DNA of 8,483 bases from Amoebophilaceae bacterium (GCA_023257955.1 JALRAY010000045.1:1-8483), one strand, 5' to 3'; counted from the first letter of the stretch, positions 1 through 7,177 are shown. Made by a program: numbers and translations. The notes: generated by a model not told the origin, from the letters alone.

Positions 1-119
1 TAAAATCGCTTATGACAACTAAGTTTCACATCGTTAACGTAGCTTGATTTTTCGTATTTCATAATCTGATGTGTATAATCCCATCTGTAGCTTAACCTTC
101 GTATGCTGGTCAAAGCCAA

Positions 120-656
120 TTACCATATATTTTTGAGCATAGTTAGCTTGTGTGCCAAGCTGTGATCTAGCTGCTGATCACCAACTTTGAGTATAAATCC
201 ACCTAACAGGTTCGGATCTACCCGTTGTTTCAAAAAGACGCTTTTACAAGCCTTCATATTTCTGACCATATCTTCCATACGAGTCACCAACGAAGCGGGT
301 AATTTAAAAGCCGTGGTAACACGGGCTACTTGGATCTGATGATGGGCGTTATAGTGTTCTAAAATTTGTTTGATGATCACCAAAAAATAAGCTTCTCGTC
401 TTTTAGTAATCAGGATAGAAAAAAAAGTACGTGTTAATTGATGGACATGCGGGGCAACGACGTTACTAAATATATCTTGCTTTTTGGCGCCCGGGATACT
501 AGGATTTTGCAGCACTTGAATAATCTTGGGATTTCGCTTGATTATCTTTTTTAGCAATACCACATCACGATACGTCTCTTCTATACAGTTAGCTGCTTCT
601 GCTTGCTGAAACCAGACGCTTGCATAATGGAAGGCTATTCGGAGATTTAACTTCAT
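120..656 (-). CDS. atpH: F-type ATP synthase subunit delta (OSCP homologue)
   Basis: Subunit delta sits on top of the F1 head and ties it to the peripheral stalk formed by subunit b, so that the head does not rotate with the rotor. The 178-residue product has the normal family length. Its N-terminal helical region (IAFHYASVWFQQAE) matches the usual start of the family, where a 'RYAxALxxxA'-like segment is found. The C-terminal part carries the family hallmark around residues 145-162 (VDPNLLGGFILKVGDQQLD), the most conserved stretch of delta/OSCP proteins. The ATG at 656 is the natural start and no better upstream start is seen. It is the third gene of an atpE-atpF-atpH run on the minus strand, 58 bases after the atpF stop. 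The N-terminal domain is more divergent than the C-terminal domain, as is common in this subunit. Confidence 0.93.
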   Translation of the reverse strand: MKLNLRIAFHYASVWFQQAEAANCIEETYRDVVLLKKIIKRNPKIIQVLQNPSIPGAKKQDIFSNVVAPHVHQLTRTFFSILITKRREAYFLVIIKQILEHYNAHHQIQVARVTTAFKLPASLVTRMEDMVRNMKACKSVFLKQRVDPNLLGGFILKVGDQQLDHSLAHKLTMLKNIW

Positions 657-714
657 AGTGCGGTTGGATTTTGTTTTTACAGATCAATGGAAGGGAAGAT
701 ATATACTGAATACT

Positions 715-1212
715 TCAGCACCTACAGTTGGTTTCTTCAACAAGCTTTTTCACCAAGGCTTCTTGACCTGCTTGTGTACTTAATTCCTGTCGCAATAGTT
801 TTTCTGCTACTTGTATGGACAAGTGGGCTACGTCCTGCTTTAATTGGTCAAAAGCCAATGCTTTTTCACGTGCTATCAGCTCTTGTGCTTGTTTAAGCAT
901 TCGCTCACTCACTTGCTTGGCTTCTTTTACAGCGCTTTCAATAATAGCATTTTTACTATTGATAGCTTCTAGAACGATTGTTTTTTCCTCTTCCGCTATC
1001 CGGTCCAGCATCTGTTTGTGTTCCTCTTTCATGCGTGCAACCATATCCTTTGCTTCCTCAGCATCTTGTAGCGACTTGGCAATATGGTGCTCGCGTTCAC
1101 TTAAAAGGTGCAAAATGGGTTTCCAGGCAAACTTGCCTAAAACGAAGATGACAACCAGCAGTGTGACTGTTTGCCAAAAAATGATACCAAAACCTGGCGT
1201 TATTAAATCCAT
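715..1212 (-). CDS. atpF: F-type ATP synthase subunit b
   Basis: Subunit b forms the peripheral stalk (stator) that joins membrane subunit a to delta and the F1 head. With the ATG at 1212 the product has 165 residues and begins MDLITPGFGIIFWQTVTLL, the usual N-terminus of Bacteroidetes AtpF. A single membrane helix covers about residues 8-26. It is followed by the conserved FAWKPIL segment and then a long charged, Ala/Glu/Lys-rich coiled coil to about residue 150. An in-frame TTG at 1218 would add two residues, but the ATG fits the family better. The gene lies 26 bases after atpE and 58 bases before atpH, consistent with co-transcription. No clear Shine-Dalgarno sequence is seen, as is usual for Bacteroidetes. 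Confidence 0.95.
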   Translation of the reverse strand: MDLITPGFGIIFWQTVTLLVVIFVLGKFAWKPILHLLSEREHHIAKSLQDAEEAKDMVARMKEEHKQMLDRIAEEEKTIVLEAINSKNAIIESAVKEAKQVSERMLKQAQELIAREKALAFDQLKQDVAHLSIQVAEKLLRQELSTQAGQEALVKKLVEETNCRC

Positions 1213-1238
1213 AATCAAGAAGCTATAAGAAAGGGATT

Positions 1239-1487
1239 TTACTTAGTAGCAATCAGTAAGCAGACAAGCACGGCAAATAAAGCTACGCCTTCTATCAAAG
1301 CCGCGGCAATAATCATAGCGGTTTGTACTTTATTTCCTGCTTCCGGCTGCCTTGCTATCGCTTCCATAGCAGAACTGCCTATTTTGCCAATACCTAAGCC
1401 AGCACCTAAGGCAACGATCCCTGCGCCTATTCCTGCGCCTATTAAACTTAAACTTACATCGAGTAATAATAAATGTTGAACTTGCAT
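1239..1487 (-). CDS. atpE: F-type ATP synthase subunit c (rotor ring proteolipid)
   Basis: Subunit c forms the membrane rotor ring that carries ions through Fo. The 82-residue product is a two-helix hairpin. Helix 1 has the glycine-repeat packing motif (GAGIGAGIVALGAGLGIG, residues 17-34), the polar loop has the signature ARQPE (45-49), and helix 2 carries the ion-binding carboxylate Glu66 within AALIEGVALFA. The residues after Glu66 (GVAL) lack the Ser/Thr partners typical of sodium-binding c rings, so protons are the likely coupling ion; this is an inference from the motif. It is the first gene of the visible atp run. The atpB gene that normally comes just before atpE is absent from this position: the next gene upstream is the divergent polA. 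Confidence 0.96.
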   Translation of the reverse strand: MQVQHLLLLDVSLSLIGAGIGAGIVALGAGLGIGKIGSSAMEAIARQPEAGNKVQTAMIIAAALIEGVALFAVLVCLLIATK

Positions 1488-1834
1488 ATAATGTTAATGT
1501 TTTAAAGATTATAAAATGTAAATAACAGCTTTTCTCGCATGAAGGCATTGAGCCCTCTTTCTATAAAAGCGATTCCAAAAAGAACTGCAACAAAAATACA
1601 CTTTTTTTATTTACGAAAAATGGTTTCGGCCATCCGCTGCAGTGCTACAAACTTCGGAACCACTCAGAGCTGATGCTATAAATAGCATAAAAGCAGTTAC
1701 TTTGTTACTCATAAAGAAGCACGGAGTCTATGAGACATGCCATTACTGCAGTCTTTTCATAACTAGTATGTATGCGTAATCTGCTACCTACATAATGTAT
1801 AGCATAGCTTCAAGCACCCTATTATCTATCATTT
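1488..1834. other. divergent atpE-polA spacer without a clear gene
   Basis: This 347-base spacer separates the leftward atp genes from rightward polA and must hold the promoters for both. No recognisable gene is present. On the minus strand, 1712-1611 encodes a 33-residue peptide that starts MSNKVTAFMLFIASALSGSE, like a short signal peptide. In another minus-strand frame a stop-free stretch of about 33 residues (codons starting KKCIFVAVLFGIAFIERGL) ends about 12 bases before atpE. These fall where atpB would be expected, and Bacteroidetes AtpB begins with a signal-like segment, but neither piece can be assigned to AtpB by eye. They may be relics or chance. Confidence 0.4.
1591..1598 (-). promoter_or_regulatory. 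possible Bacteroidetes -7 promoter element for atpE
   Basis: Read on the minus strand the bases are TATTTTTG, which fits the Bacteroidetes -7 consensus TAnnTTTG. It would place the transcript start about 100 bases before the atpE ATG. No good -33 TTTG element is seen at the expected distance, and the surrounding DNA is AT-rich, so a chance match is quite possible. Confidence 0.22.
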
Positions 1835-4636
1835 ATGTCCACAAATAAACTATACCTCCTCGATGCCATGGCGCTCATTTATAGAGCCTACTTCGCCTTT
1901 AACAACAGTCCTCGATTGACTTCCAAAGGATTGAATACGGGTGCTATTTTAGGCTTTACGAATACCTTAGTAGAAATCATTCAGAAAGAAAAACCTTCCC
2001 ACATGGCAGTCGCTTTTGACACCAGTGCCCCCACATGGCGACATAGGACCTATCCAGCTTACAAGGCGCATAGAGAGAAGCAACCTGAAGATATCTCCAT
2101 AGCGATTCCCTCCATTCAAAAGATACTAGCCGCTTTTCATATACCTGCGATTGCATTAGACGGTTATGAAGCGGATGATGTAATTGGCACGATTGCTTAT
2201 CAAGTGAAAAAGAAAGACTTTTCTGTATACATAGTTACGCATGATAAAGACTATGCGCAGCTGGTAGGAGATCACATCTATATCTATAAACCTGCCTATA
2301 TGGGTGCTAGCGCAACGATTCTATCCGAAAAAGAAGTCTTGGAGAAGTGGGGGATTAGCACTATCAGTCAAGTAAAGGATATCCTAGCGCTACAAGGAGA
2401 TACTTCCGATAATATTCCTGGCATTCCTAAAATCGGCATCAAGACCGCACAAAAGTTTTTGCAACAATTTGATTCATTAGAGGAACTTCTCGCCCGCACG
2501 GATGAGCTTCCGGAAAGATGGCAAGCGCATGTGCGTGCCTATGCGGAACAAGCGACGTTATCCAAAGAACTAGCTACCATCCACACCGATGTGCCTTTGA
2601 ACTTTGACCTAACCACAAGTCGTTACAAAGGTCCAGATACTTCCGCATTGCAAGCTATCTTCCAAGAGCTGGAATTCAACTCACTGGCACGTCGTGTACT
2701 AGGGACGGGAAAAAATAATACTGCCAGCACATCCCCGCTTCCGCAACTACCTCTTGCGGAACCTGCTCCCACACCTTCGCCTACGGAGCTTGATAGCACA
2801 CCCGTAAATCCTTCTCCTTACGTAACCCTACATACCACTCCGCATCAATATCATGTGATGGATACCCCTGCATTGCGAGCGCAACTCATACATTACCTGC
2901 AGCTCCAATCTGCTTTTTGCATAGATACCGAAACCACGAGCCTCAACATTCAACAAGCGCAATTGGTAGGCATCGCTTTTGCCTACTACCCAGGGGAAGG
3001 ATATTACGTGCCCATCCCTGCAGATCGGAAGGAAGCAGAAGCAATAGTAGCCGAATTCAAGGATATATTACAAAATACTGCCATCGTCAAAATCGGGCAA
3101 AACATCAAATACGACCAAGGGATCCTGCGGCAATATGGAGTAGAGCGCCTCCGTCCGATCTTCGATACAATGTTAGCACATGCGTTGATAGCGCATGATA
3201 GACCCCATAACCTCACATCCTTGGCGGAACATTACCTGCATTATCACCCCATCCCTATTGAAGAATTGATTGGCTACACTAAAAGCACGCAGCTATCTAT
3301 GCGCGAGGTAGATCTCCAACTAATCAAGGACTATGCAGCAGAAGATGCGGATATTACCCTGCAGCTGAAGGAACCACTGGCAAAGGCTATTGCGCAGGAA
3401 AACTTGCAACAGTTATGCTATGACGTGGAGTTTCCATTGGTACAAGTGCTCGTAGATATGGAGCATCAAGGGGTGAAAGTGGATACTGACTTATTGCAAA
3501 CGCTATCATCAGAGCTGGCGGTAGAATTATCAAGTTTAGAAGCTGACATTCATAACCTGGCAGGCAGGTCTTTCAACCTGAGCTCACCTAAGCAACTCGG
3601 AAGTATTTTGTTTGAAGAATTAAAGATTACCGCTGCTAGCAAAAAGACGAAGACAGGGCAATATGCCACAGGCGAAGAAGTACTAGCGGACTTAACGCAC
3701 CTACACCCCATCATCCCTAAAATCCTTGCGCACCGGGAGTTACAAAAACTGAAATCCACCTACATAGATGCGTTACCGCAGTTAATCTCTCCCATAGATG
3801 GGAAATTACATACCTCCTATAATCAAGAAATTGTTACCACAGGCAGGCTCAGCTCCGCGCGTCCGAATCTGCAAAACATCCCCATCCGCACAGAAAGAGG
3901 TCAAGCTATCCGCAAAGCTTTTGTGCCTAGCCAACCAGAGAACGTGTTACTATCGGTAGATTATTCGCAGATAGAGTTAAGGATTATGGCTGCTTTCTCA
4001 CAAGATGAAACTATGATGCAAGCCTTTCAAGAAGGGAAGGATATCCATACTTCTACCGCTAGCAAACTATTTAAAGTTCCCCTAGCACAAGTAGATGCCC
4101 ATATGCGCAGGCAAGCCAAGATGGCCAACTTTGGTATGATCTATGGCATCTCCGCCTTTGGGCTAGCCAAAAGAATGGGGATAACGCGTTTACAAGCCGA
4201 AGAAATTATACGCGCATACTTTCAGGAGTTCCATGCAGTGAGTAGCTATATGCAACACATTATCAAGGAGGCCAAAGCGCAAGGCTATGTCACGACCGTA
4301 TTGGGTAGAAAAAGGTACCTCCGGAACATTAACTCCAGAAACGCCACACTGCAAAAGGAAGATGAACGGAATGCCATCAACGCACCCATACAAGGGACCG
4401 CTGCGGAGATGATTAAAATAGCCATGGTGAATATCCACCACTGGTTGCAGCACGAACGCTTGGAAACGAAGCTGATCTTACAAGTACATGATGAGTTAGT
4501 GTTTGATGGCCCTGAAGCAGAAGTAATCCATGTAAAAGACACTGTAATAAAGCTGATGGAGGATGCGTTGCCCTTACAAGGGGTCCCTATAGAAGTGCAA
4601 GCGGGGATAGGAAGGAGCTGGCTGGAAGCGCATTAA
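1835..4636 (+). CDS. polA: DNA polymerase I with 5' nuclease and intact proofreading domain
   Basis: Pol I removes RNA primers, fills gaps on the lagging strand and takes part in excision repair. The 933-residue product is close to the E. coli length (928). The 5' nuclease domain (about 1-290) keeps metal-binding acidic residues at D10, D62, E112/D114/D115 (YEADD), D137/D139 and D189/D192 (QGDTSDNIPG). A Pro/Ser/Thr-rich linker follows at about 290-330. The 3'-5' exonuclease domain (about 335-520) keeps all three motifs: DTE at 364-366, NIKYD at 423-427 and YAAED at 500-504, so proofreading should work. The polymerase domain has motif A VDYSQIELR (D709), motif B RRQAKMANFGMIYG (R758, K762, F766, Y770) and motif C QVHDE (H885, D886). 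Phe766 is the residue that normally discriminates against dideoxynucleotides. The ATG at 1835 leads directly into the conserved LYLLDAMALIYRAYF. It is a single gene, divergent from atpE. Confidence 0.98.
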   Translation: MSTNKLYLLDAMALIYRAYFAFNNSPRLTSKGLNTGAILGFTNTLVEIIQKEKPSHMAVAFDTSAPTWRHRTYPAYKAHREKQPEDISIAIPSIQKILAAFHIPAIALDGYEADDVIGTIAYQVKKKDFSVYIVTHDKDYAQLVGDHIYIYKPAYMGASATILSEKEVLEKWGISTISQVKDILALQGDTSDNIPGIPKIGIKTAQKFLQQFDSLEELLARTDELPERWQAHVRAYAEQATLSKELATIHTDVPLNFDLTTSRYKGPDTSALQAIFQELEFNSLARRVLGTGKNNTASTSPLPQLPLAEPAPTPSPTELDSTPVNPSPYVTLHTTPHQYHVMDTPALRAQLIHYLQLQSAFCIDTETTSLNIQQAQLVGIAFAYYPGEGYYVPIPADRKEAEAIVAEFKDILQNTAIVKIGQNIKYDQGILRQYGVERLRPIFDTMLAHALIAHDRPHNLTSLAEHYLHYHPIPIEELIGYTKSTQLSMREVDLQLIKDYAAEDADITLQLKEPLAKAIAQENLQQLCYDVEFPLVQVLVDMEHQGVKVDTDLLQTLSSELAVELSSLEADIHNLAGRSFNLSSPKQLGSILFEELKITAASKKTKTGQYATGEEVLADLTHLHPIIPKILAHRELQKLKSTYIDALPQLISPIDGKLHTSYNQEIVTTGRLSSARPNLQNIPIRTERGQAIRKAFVPSQPENVLLSVDYSQIELRIMAAFSQDETMMQAFQEGKDIHTSTASKLFKVPLAQVDAHMRRQAKMANFGMIYGISAFGLAKRMGITRLQAEEIIRAYFQEFHAVSSYMQHIIKEAKAQGYVTTVLGRKRYLRNINSRNATLQKEDERNAINAPIQGTAAEMIKIAMVNIHHWLQHERLETKLILQVHDELVFDGPEAEVIHVKDTVIKLMEDALPLQGVPIEVQAGIGRSWLEAH

Positions 4637-4782
4637 CAGGATTCAGTAACAGGTATCAGGCTACCCCGATTTTTAACAAATGTTAAAGCAATGATTATAT
4701 CATGACTTTTGTGCCTTTCATTGCGCAACCACCTTTCACTATCAACCAACAGCCACCACACATCACCACCCTTTTACCTCCT

Positions 4783-4875
4783 CGCCAACAACCTCCCACC
4801 TCTCCAGTAGCGACTGGAATGGTAAATTTGTGGTAAATAGGAGATGAAGTGGGCGATGAAATGAATTACGTCATT
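4783..4875. repeat. 93-base direct repeat, copy 1
   Basis: This copy begins CGCCAACAACCTCCCACC and ends GAATTACGTCATT. It matches 5089-5181 over its full length without gaps, with 5 mismatches in 93 bases by manual alignment. The last 7 bases (CGTCATT) are also the start of the inverted-repeat arm at 4869. Weaker similarity may extend about 30 bases to the left of both copies. Confidence 0.88.
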
Positions 4876-5056
4876 GCGAGGAGCCTTAGGCGACGAAGCA
4901 AACCAGACGTAGTGCATTAGTATGAAGCAGACGTAGGGCATTATCGAAGCATACACACAAGCCACGCCATCCACTTACCATGGATTATATCCGCGTACGC
5001 AGAGGCCACGCCCCGATGAGTCCTTCGGGGTTGTCTTCGCTTTGCTCGCAATGACG
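4869..5056. repeat. 188-base segment bounded by 12-base inverted repeats
   Basis: The left end (4869-4880, CGTCATTGCGAG) is the exact reverse complement of the right end (5045-5056, CTCGCAATGACG). Inside each arm a GAAGC-like stretch follows, so the arms resemble the widespread CGTCATTGCGAGC...GAAGCAA class of small intergenic repeats found in many bacterial genomes. The interior carries no gene. The layout would suit a small non-autonomous element or a composite palindromic repeat. No clear target-site duplication is seen at its ends, so mobility is only an inference. Confidence 0.55.
4904..4949. repeat. degenerate 22-24 base tandem repeat
   Basis: Two adjacent units, CAGACGTAGTGCATTAGTATGAAG (4904-4927) and CAGACGTAGGGCATTATCGAAG (4928-4949), differ by one substitution in the first 16 bases and a small length change near the end. 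Further right, GCATACACACAAGCCACGCC (4948-4967) and GCGTACGCAGAGGCCACGCC (4992-5011) form a second weak direct repeat (16 of 20 bases match). Confidence 0.5.
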
Positions 5057-5088
5057 CTATGCCTCCCCATATCGCCTTTTCATGGACC

Positions 5089-5181
5089 CGCCAACAACCT
5101 CCCACCTTTCCAGTAGCGACTAGAGTGGTAAATTTGTGGTAAATAGGAGATGAAGGGGGTGATGAAATGAATTACGTCATT
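5089..5181. repeat. 93-base direct repeat, copy 2
   Basis: This is the second copy of the repeat at 4783-4875, with 5 mismatches and no gaps. It also ends in GAATTACGTCATT but then runs into unrelated sequence (TTGTCG) instead of the GCGAG that completes the inverted-repeat arm at copy 1. The pair encloses the 188-base inverted-repeat segment plus about 32 bases. Confidence 0.88.
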
Positions 5182-5282
5182 TTGTCGTATGCTTGATGAA
5201 TTTTTTCCATACTTTGTGTTTAAGGTTTGTAGATCATGTTCAACAGCCTAAAATCTCTCATAACGGGTGCTTGCATGCGAGC

Positions 5283-5290
5283 TAGGTTTG
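5283..5290 (+). promoter_or_regulatory. possible -7 promoter element for cvpA
   Basis: TAGGTTTG matches the Bacteroidetes -7 consensus TAnnTTTG and lies 45 bases before the preferred cvpA ATG at 5336. No convincing -33 element is found at the expected spacing, so the call is weak. Confidence 0.25.
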
Positions 5291-5335
5291 TGGTGACGAG
5301 GGGTGCCTGCGTTAACATTTGAAATTTTTATAGAT

Positions 5336-5854
5336 ATGAAAGCTTTAGATATTTTATTGACCTGCCTGCTGCTATGGGGTATATACAGTGGCTTTAAAAA
5401 AGGATTTGTGGCAGAATTGTATTCCCTAGGGGCTTTTGTCATCGCTGCTATGTGTAGCTTAAAACTAATGAAGTTGTTGGTGGAGTTTTTGAAGACCTGG
5501 AACATTCACTGCAACACACCTGCTTCTTATGTACTCGTTATGGTTGCTTTTCTAGCCATTGTTATTATCGTCACATTATTGGGTAAGCTCTGTAAGTACT
5601 TGATTCATTTAACGGCTTTAGGAGGAGTAGATCAATTATTCGGAGCGCTACTTGGGGCTGTTAAATGGGGACTCTGTATCCTGTTCTTTTTTAGCTTGGT
5701 ACATACGTTGGCACTACCGCTACCTGATAGTTATGTGGTGGATCACTATTTGCTGCGGTTACAGCAATGGATTGAACCGTATTGTATGCGCTGGCTGCAT
5801 AATTATATCTATTCTTTGAAGGAAAACTATGCCTATAGTGGGGTATCCATTTAA
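5336..5854 (+). CDS. cvpA: CvpA family integral membrane protein
   Basis: CvpA-family proteins are small inner-membrane proteins first linked to colicin V production in E. coli; their exact biochemical role is not settled. With the ATG at 5336 the product has 172 residues, near the E. coli length of about 160. The family N-terminus is clear: MKALDILLTCLLLWGIYSGF, followed by KKGFVAELYSLG. Four membrane helices can be seen at about residues 4-18, 31-48, 63-85 and 102-125. A GGVDQLFGALLGAVKWG segment (96-112) matches the conserved stretch before helix 4. The C-terminal 45 residues are polar and aromatic. A GTG at 5303 in the same frame would add 11 residues (MPALTFEIFID) that do not fit the family, so the ATG is preferred. 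The gene converges on the EnvC-like gene, 57 bases away. Confidence 0.85.
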   Translation: MKALDILLTCLLLWGIYSGFKKGFVAELYSLGAFVIAAMCSLKLMKLLVEFLKTWNIHCNTPASYVLVMVAFLAIVIIVTLLGKLCKYLIHLTALGGVDQLFGALLGAVKWGLCILFFFSLVHTLALPLPDSYVVDHYLLRLQQWIEPYCMRWLHNYIYSLKENYAYSGVSI

Positions 5855-5859
5855 GGTCT

Positions 5860-5887
5860 TGTATAGCGCTTTGCATGCCTCTATACA
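5860..5887. terminator. possible shared terminator hairpin between convergent genes
   Basis: TGTATAG (5860-5866) is the exact complement of CTATACA (5881-5887), giving a 7-base stem with a 14-base loop. The stem can be extended by G-U and C-G pairs on the outer side (TCT against GGG). It lies in the 57-base gap between the converging cvpA and EnvC-like genes, where a bidirectional terminator is expected. There is no T tract on either side, so it is not a classical intrinsic terminator. Confidence 0.3.
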
Positions 5888-5911
5888 GGGGCTGTTAAGC
5901 ATTCCGTATCC

Positions 5912-7177
5912 TTATTCGGGCTCTTTGGTGAGCCATAGTGCAGGATTAAGCTTCTCTAGGCCATTCCAAATTTGTAATTGTAGCTCACTGATGTGATTGT
6001 TATCCGTACTCACGATGCCGATAAAGTCCTTCATATGCACTACCTGTCCTACTTTTACGTGGACTGCACTCAATTTGGCATATACGGTATGGTATTGCCC
6101 ATGTTGAATGATCACTACATAGTTCATTCCAGGGACAAAGGAAACGGTTTTGATAAAGCCGTCAAAGATAGCATGGACGGTGGCTTGGGCTTCTGTCTGA
6201 ATATCAATGCCTAGGTTCTCCACTTGTACATTCTTGAAAACAGCATGCGCCCTTCTCCCAAATTTGTTGCTGATGAATCCTTTTTTGACGGGCCAAGGTA
6301 GTTTTCCTTTGTGTTTGGCAAACCGGGTTGATAACAATTTGCCTGCGGCAGATATGGCTTGTGCAGCACGATTAGCAGGCTTGTTACTGTCTTGGGCTGT
6401 AGCTGCCGCTTTCTTTGCTGCTGCGGCAAGGGCTAATTCTTTTTTAACAATATCGGAGATCAACTTATCTAACCGCTTAACGGCTGCATTGTGTTGATGG
6501 AGCTCCTTGGTTAACTGCCCTTGTTGTTGTTCTAGCACTCCAATCAGTTCTTGTTGCTGCGTTTTGCTCTCTTGCAAGCCTGTTTGCTCACACTGTCTCC
6601 TATGCAGCAGCAAGCCTTTTCTTTTAGCTTTATTGGTTAAGTGTTTTTTCTCATGCTGCAGCTGTAGTTCCGTTTTTTTTATCTGCGCAAAGTGCTGTTT
6701 TCTAAGCTTTACATACTCCTTGGTGATACTTAGTTTTTGTAGCAGTACCTGAAATGTATCTGCAGAGAAGATAAAGACCAGTACATTGATGTGTTGCATG
6801 GATTTAGATCCCCAAAATAAAATCTTAGCATACTCCTCTTCCAACTGTATCAACTCCGCTTGCAGGGTTTGTATCTTATGCTCTTTTTGCGCCATTTGAG
6901 CATTTACCACCTGCAGTTCTTTTGAGAGAGAACCAATGAGCTGCTCATTAGATTCTATTTTTTTGTTGATAGCGGTGAGTTGACCTGTGTTGAGGGCTTT
7001 CTTAGAAGTAGTCTGCTGTAAAATCTGGTTGATGGTCTTAATGCGTTGCAAGAGTACCTTCCTATCCTTACTAAACTGATCTTTATCTAATGCGGTAGCG
7101 CTTATAGACCCTATGCCTAGCACGCAGAAGAGCCCTAGCAAAGCGCTATACCAACAAATATTTCTGTAGCGCTTCAT
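5912..7177 (-). CDS. envC: EnvC-like murein hydrolase activator (coiled coil plus degenerate LytM/M23 domain)
   Basis: EnvC-type proteins act in the cell envelope, where in E. coli they switch on amidases that split septal peptidoglycan during division. The 421-residue product starts with a signal peptide: KRYR, a hydrophobic core at about 9-26, and a likely cleavage after ATA-29. A long coiled coil rich in Gln/Lys/Leu covers about 33-250, then an Ala-rich linker (about 247-283), then a LytM domain from about 292 (LPWPVKKGFISNKFGRR) to the end (LNPALWL). The domain fold is clear but the zinc site is lost: the HxxxD motif is NLGID (Asn321, Asp325 kept), YAHL is YAKL (Lys368), and the HxH motif is ELQ (Glu398, Gln400). 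This is the pattern of non-catalytic EnvC activators rather than active M23 peptidases. The ATG at 7177 gives a proper signal peptide. The FtsEX partner and amidase are not in the window. Confidence 0.88.
   Translation of the reverse strand: MKRYRNICWYSALLGLFCVLGIGSISATALDKDQFSKDRKVLLQRIKTINQILQQTTSKKALNTGQLTAINKKIESNEQLIGSLSKELQVVNAQMAQKEHKIQTLQAELIQLEEEYAKILFWGSKSMQHINVLVFIFSADTFQVLLQKLSITKEYVKLRKQHFAQIKKTELQLQHEKKHLTNKAKRKGLLLHRRQCEQTGLQESKTQQQELIGVLEQQQGQLTKELHQHNAAVKRLDKLISDIVKKELALAAAAKKAAATAQDSNKPANRAAQAISAAGKLLSTRFAKHKGKLPWPVKKGFISNKFGRRAHAVFKNVQVENLGIDIQTEAQATVHAIFDGFIKTVSFVPGMNYVVIIQHGQYHTVYAKLSAVHVKVGQVVHMKDFIGIVSTDNNHISELQLQIWNGLEKLNPALWLTKEPE

Larger units (their letters stand above)
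4637..5335. other. gene-free repeat region between polA and cvpA
   Basis: About 700 bases hold no credible gene. The region contains two 93-base direct repeats, a segment flanked by 12-base inverted repeats, a short degenerate tandem repeat and a G/C-rich hairpin (CCCCGA/TCGGGG at about 5010-5029). Open frames here, such as the minus-strand one at 4774-4974, are produced by the repeats: it encodes FASSPKAPRNDVI, the kind of peptide that the common CGTCATTGCGAG-type repeat yields when translated. The last 150 bases should include the cvpA promoter. Confidence 0.75.

Noticed and set aside
687..1228. Plus-strand open frames opposite atpF (687-896 and 815-1228)
   Set aside because: They lie antisense to the well-conserved atpF and have Ser/Cys-rich translations typical of reversed coding sequence.
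4672..4687. Palindrome TTTAACAAATGTTAAA after polA as a terminator or operator
   Set aside because: The arms are AT-only apart from one C/G pair, the loop is just two bases and there is no T tract; it is weak as a terminator and no regulator is known for it.
4774..4974. Minus-strand 66-residue open frame in the polA-cvpA spacer
   Set aside because: It is made of repeat sequence; the FASSPKAPRNDVI stretch is a translation of the CGTCATTGCGAG-type repeat, not a protein family.
5006..5033. Hammerhead-ribozyme-like string (CCGATGAGTCCTTCGGGG)
   Set aside because: The CUGAUGA core and the matching CGAAA segment are not both present, and no cleavage-site helix arrangement could be drawn; it is just a short hairpin inside a repeat.
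4783..5181. CRISPR array
   Set aside because: There are only two 93-base copies, far too long and too few for CRISPR repeats, with no spacer series and no cas genes.
6207..6752. Plus-strand open frames opposite the EnvC-like gene (6207-6497 and 6507-6752)
   Set aside because: They are antisense to a clear coding sequence, with Cys/Ser-rich low-complexity translations caused by reversed Gln/Lys/Ala codons.
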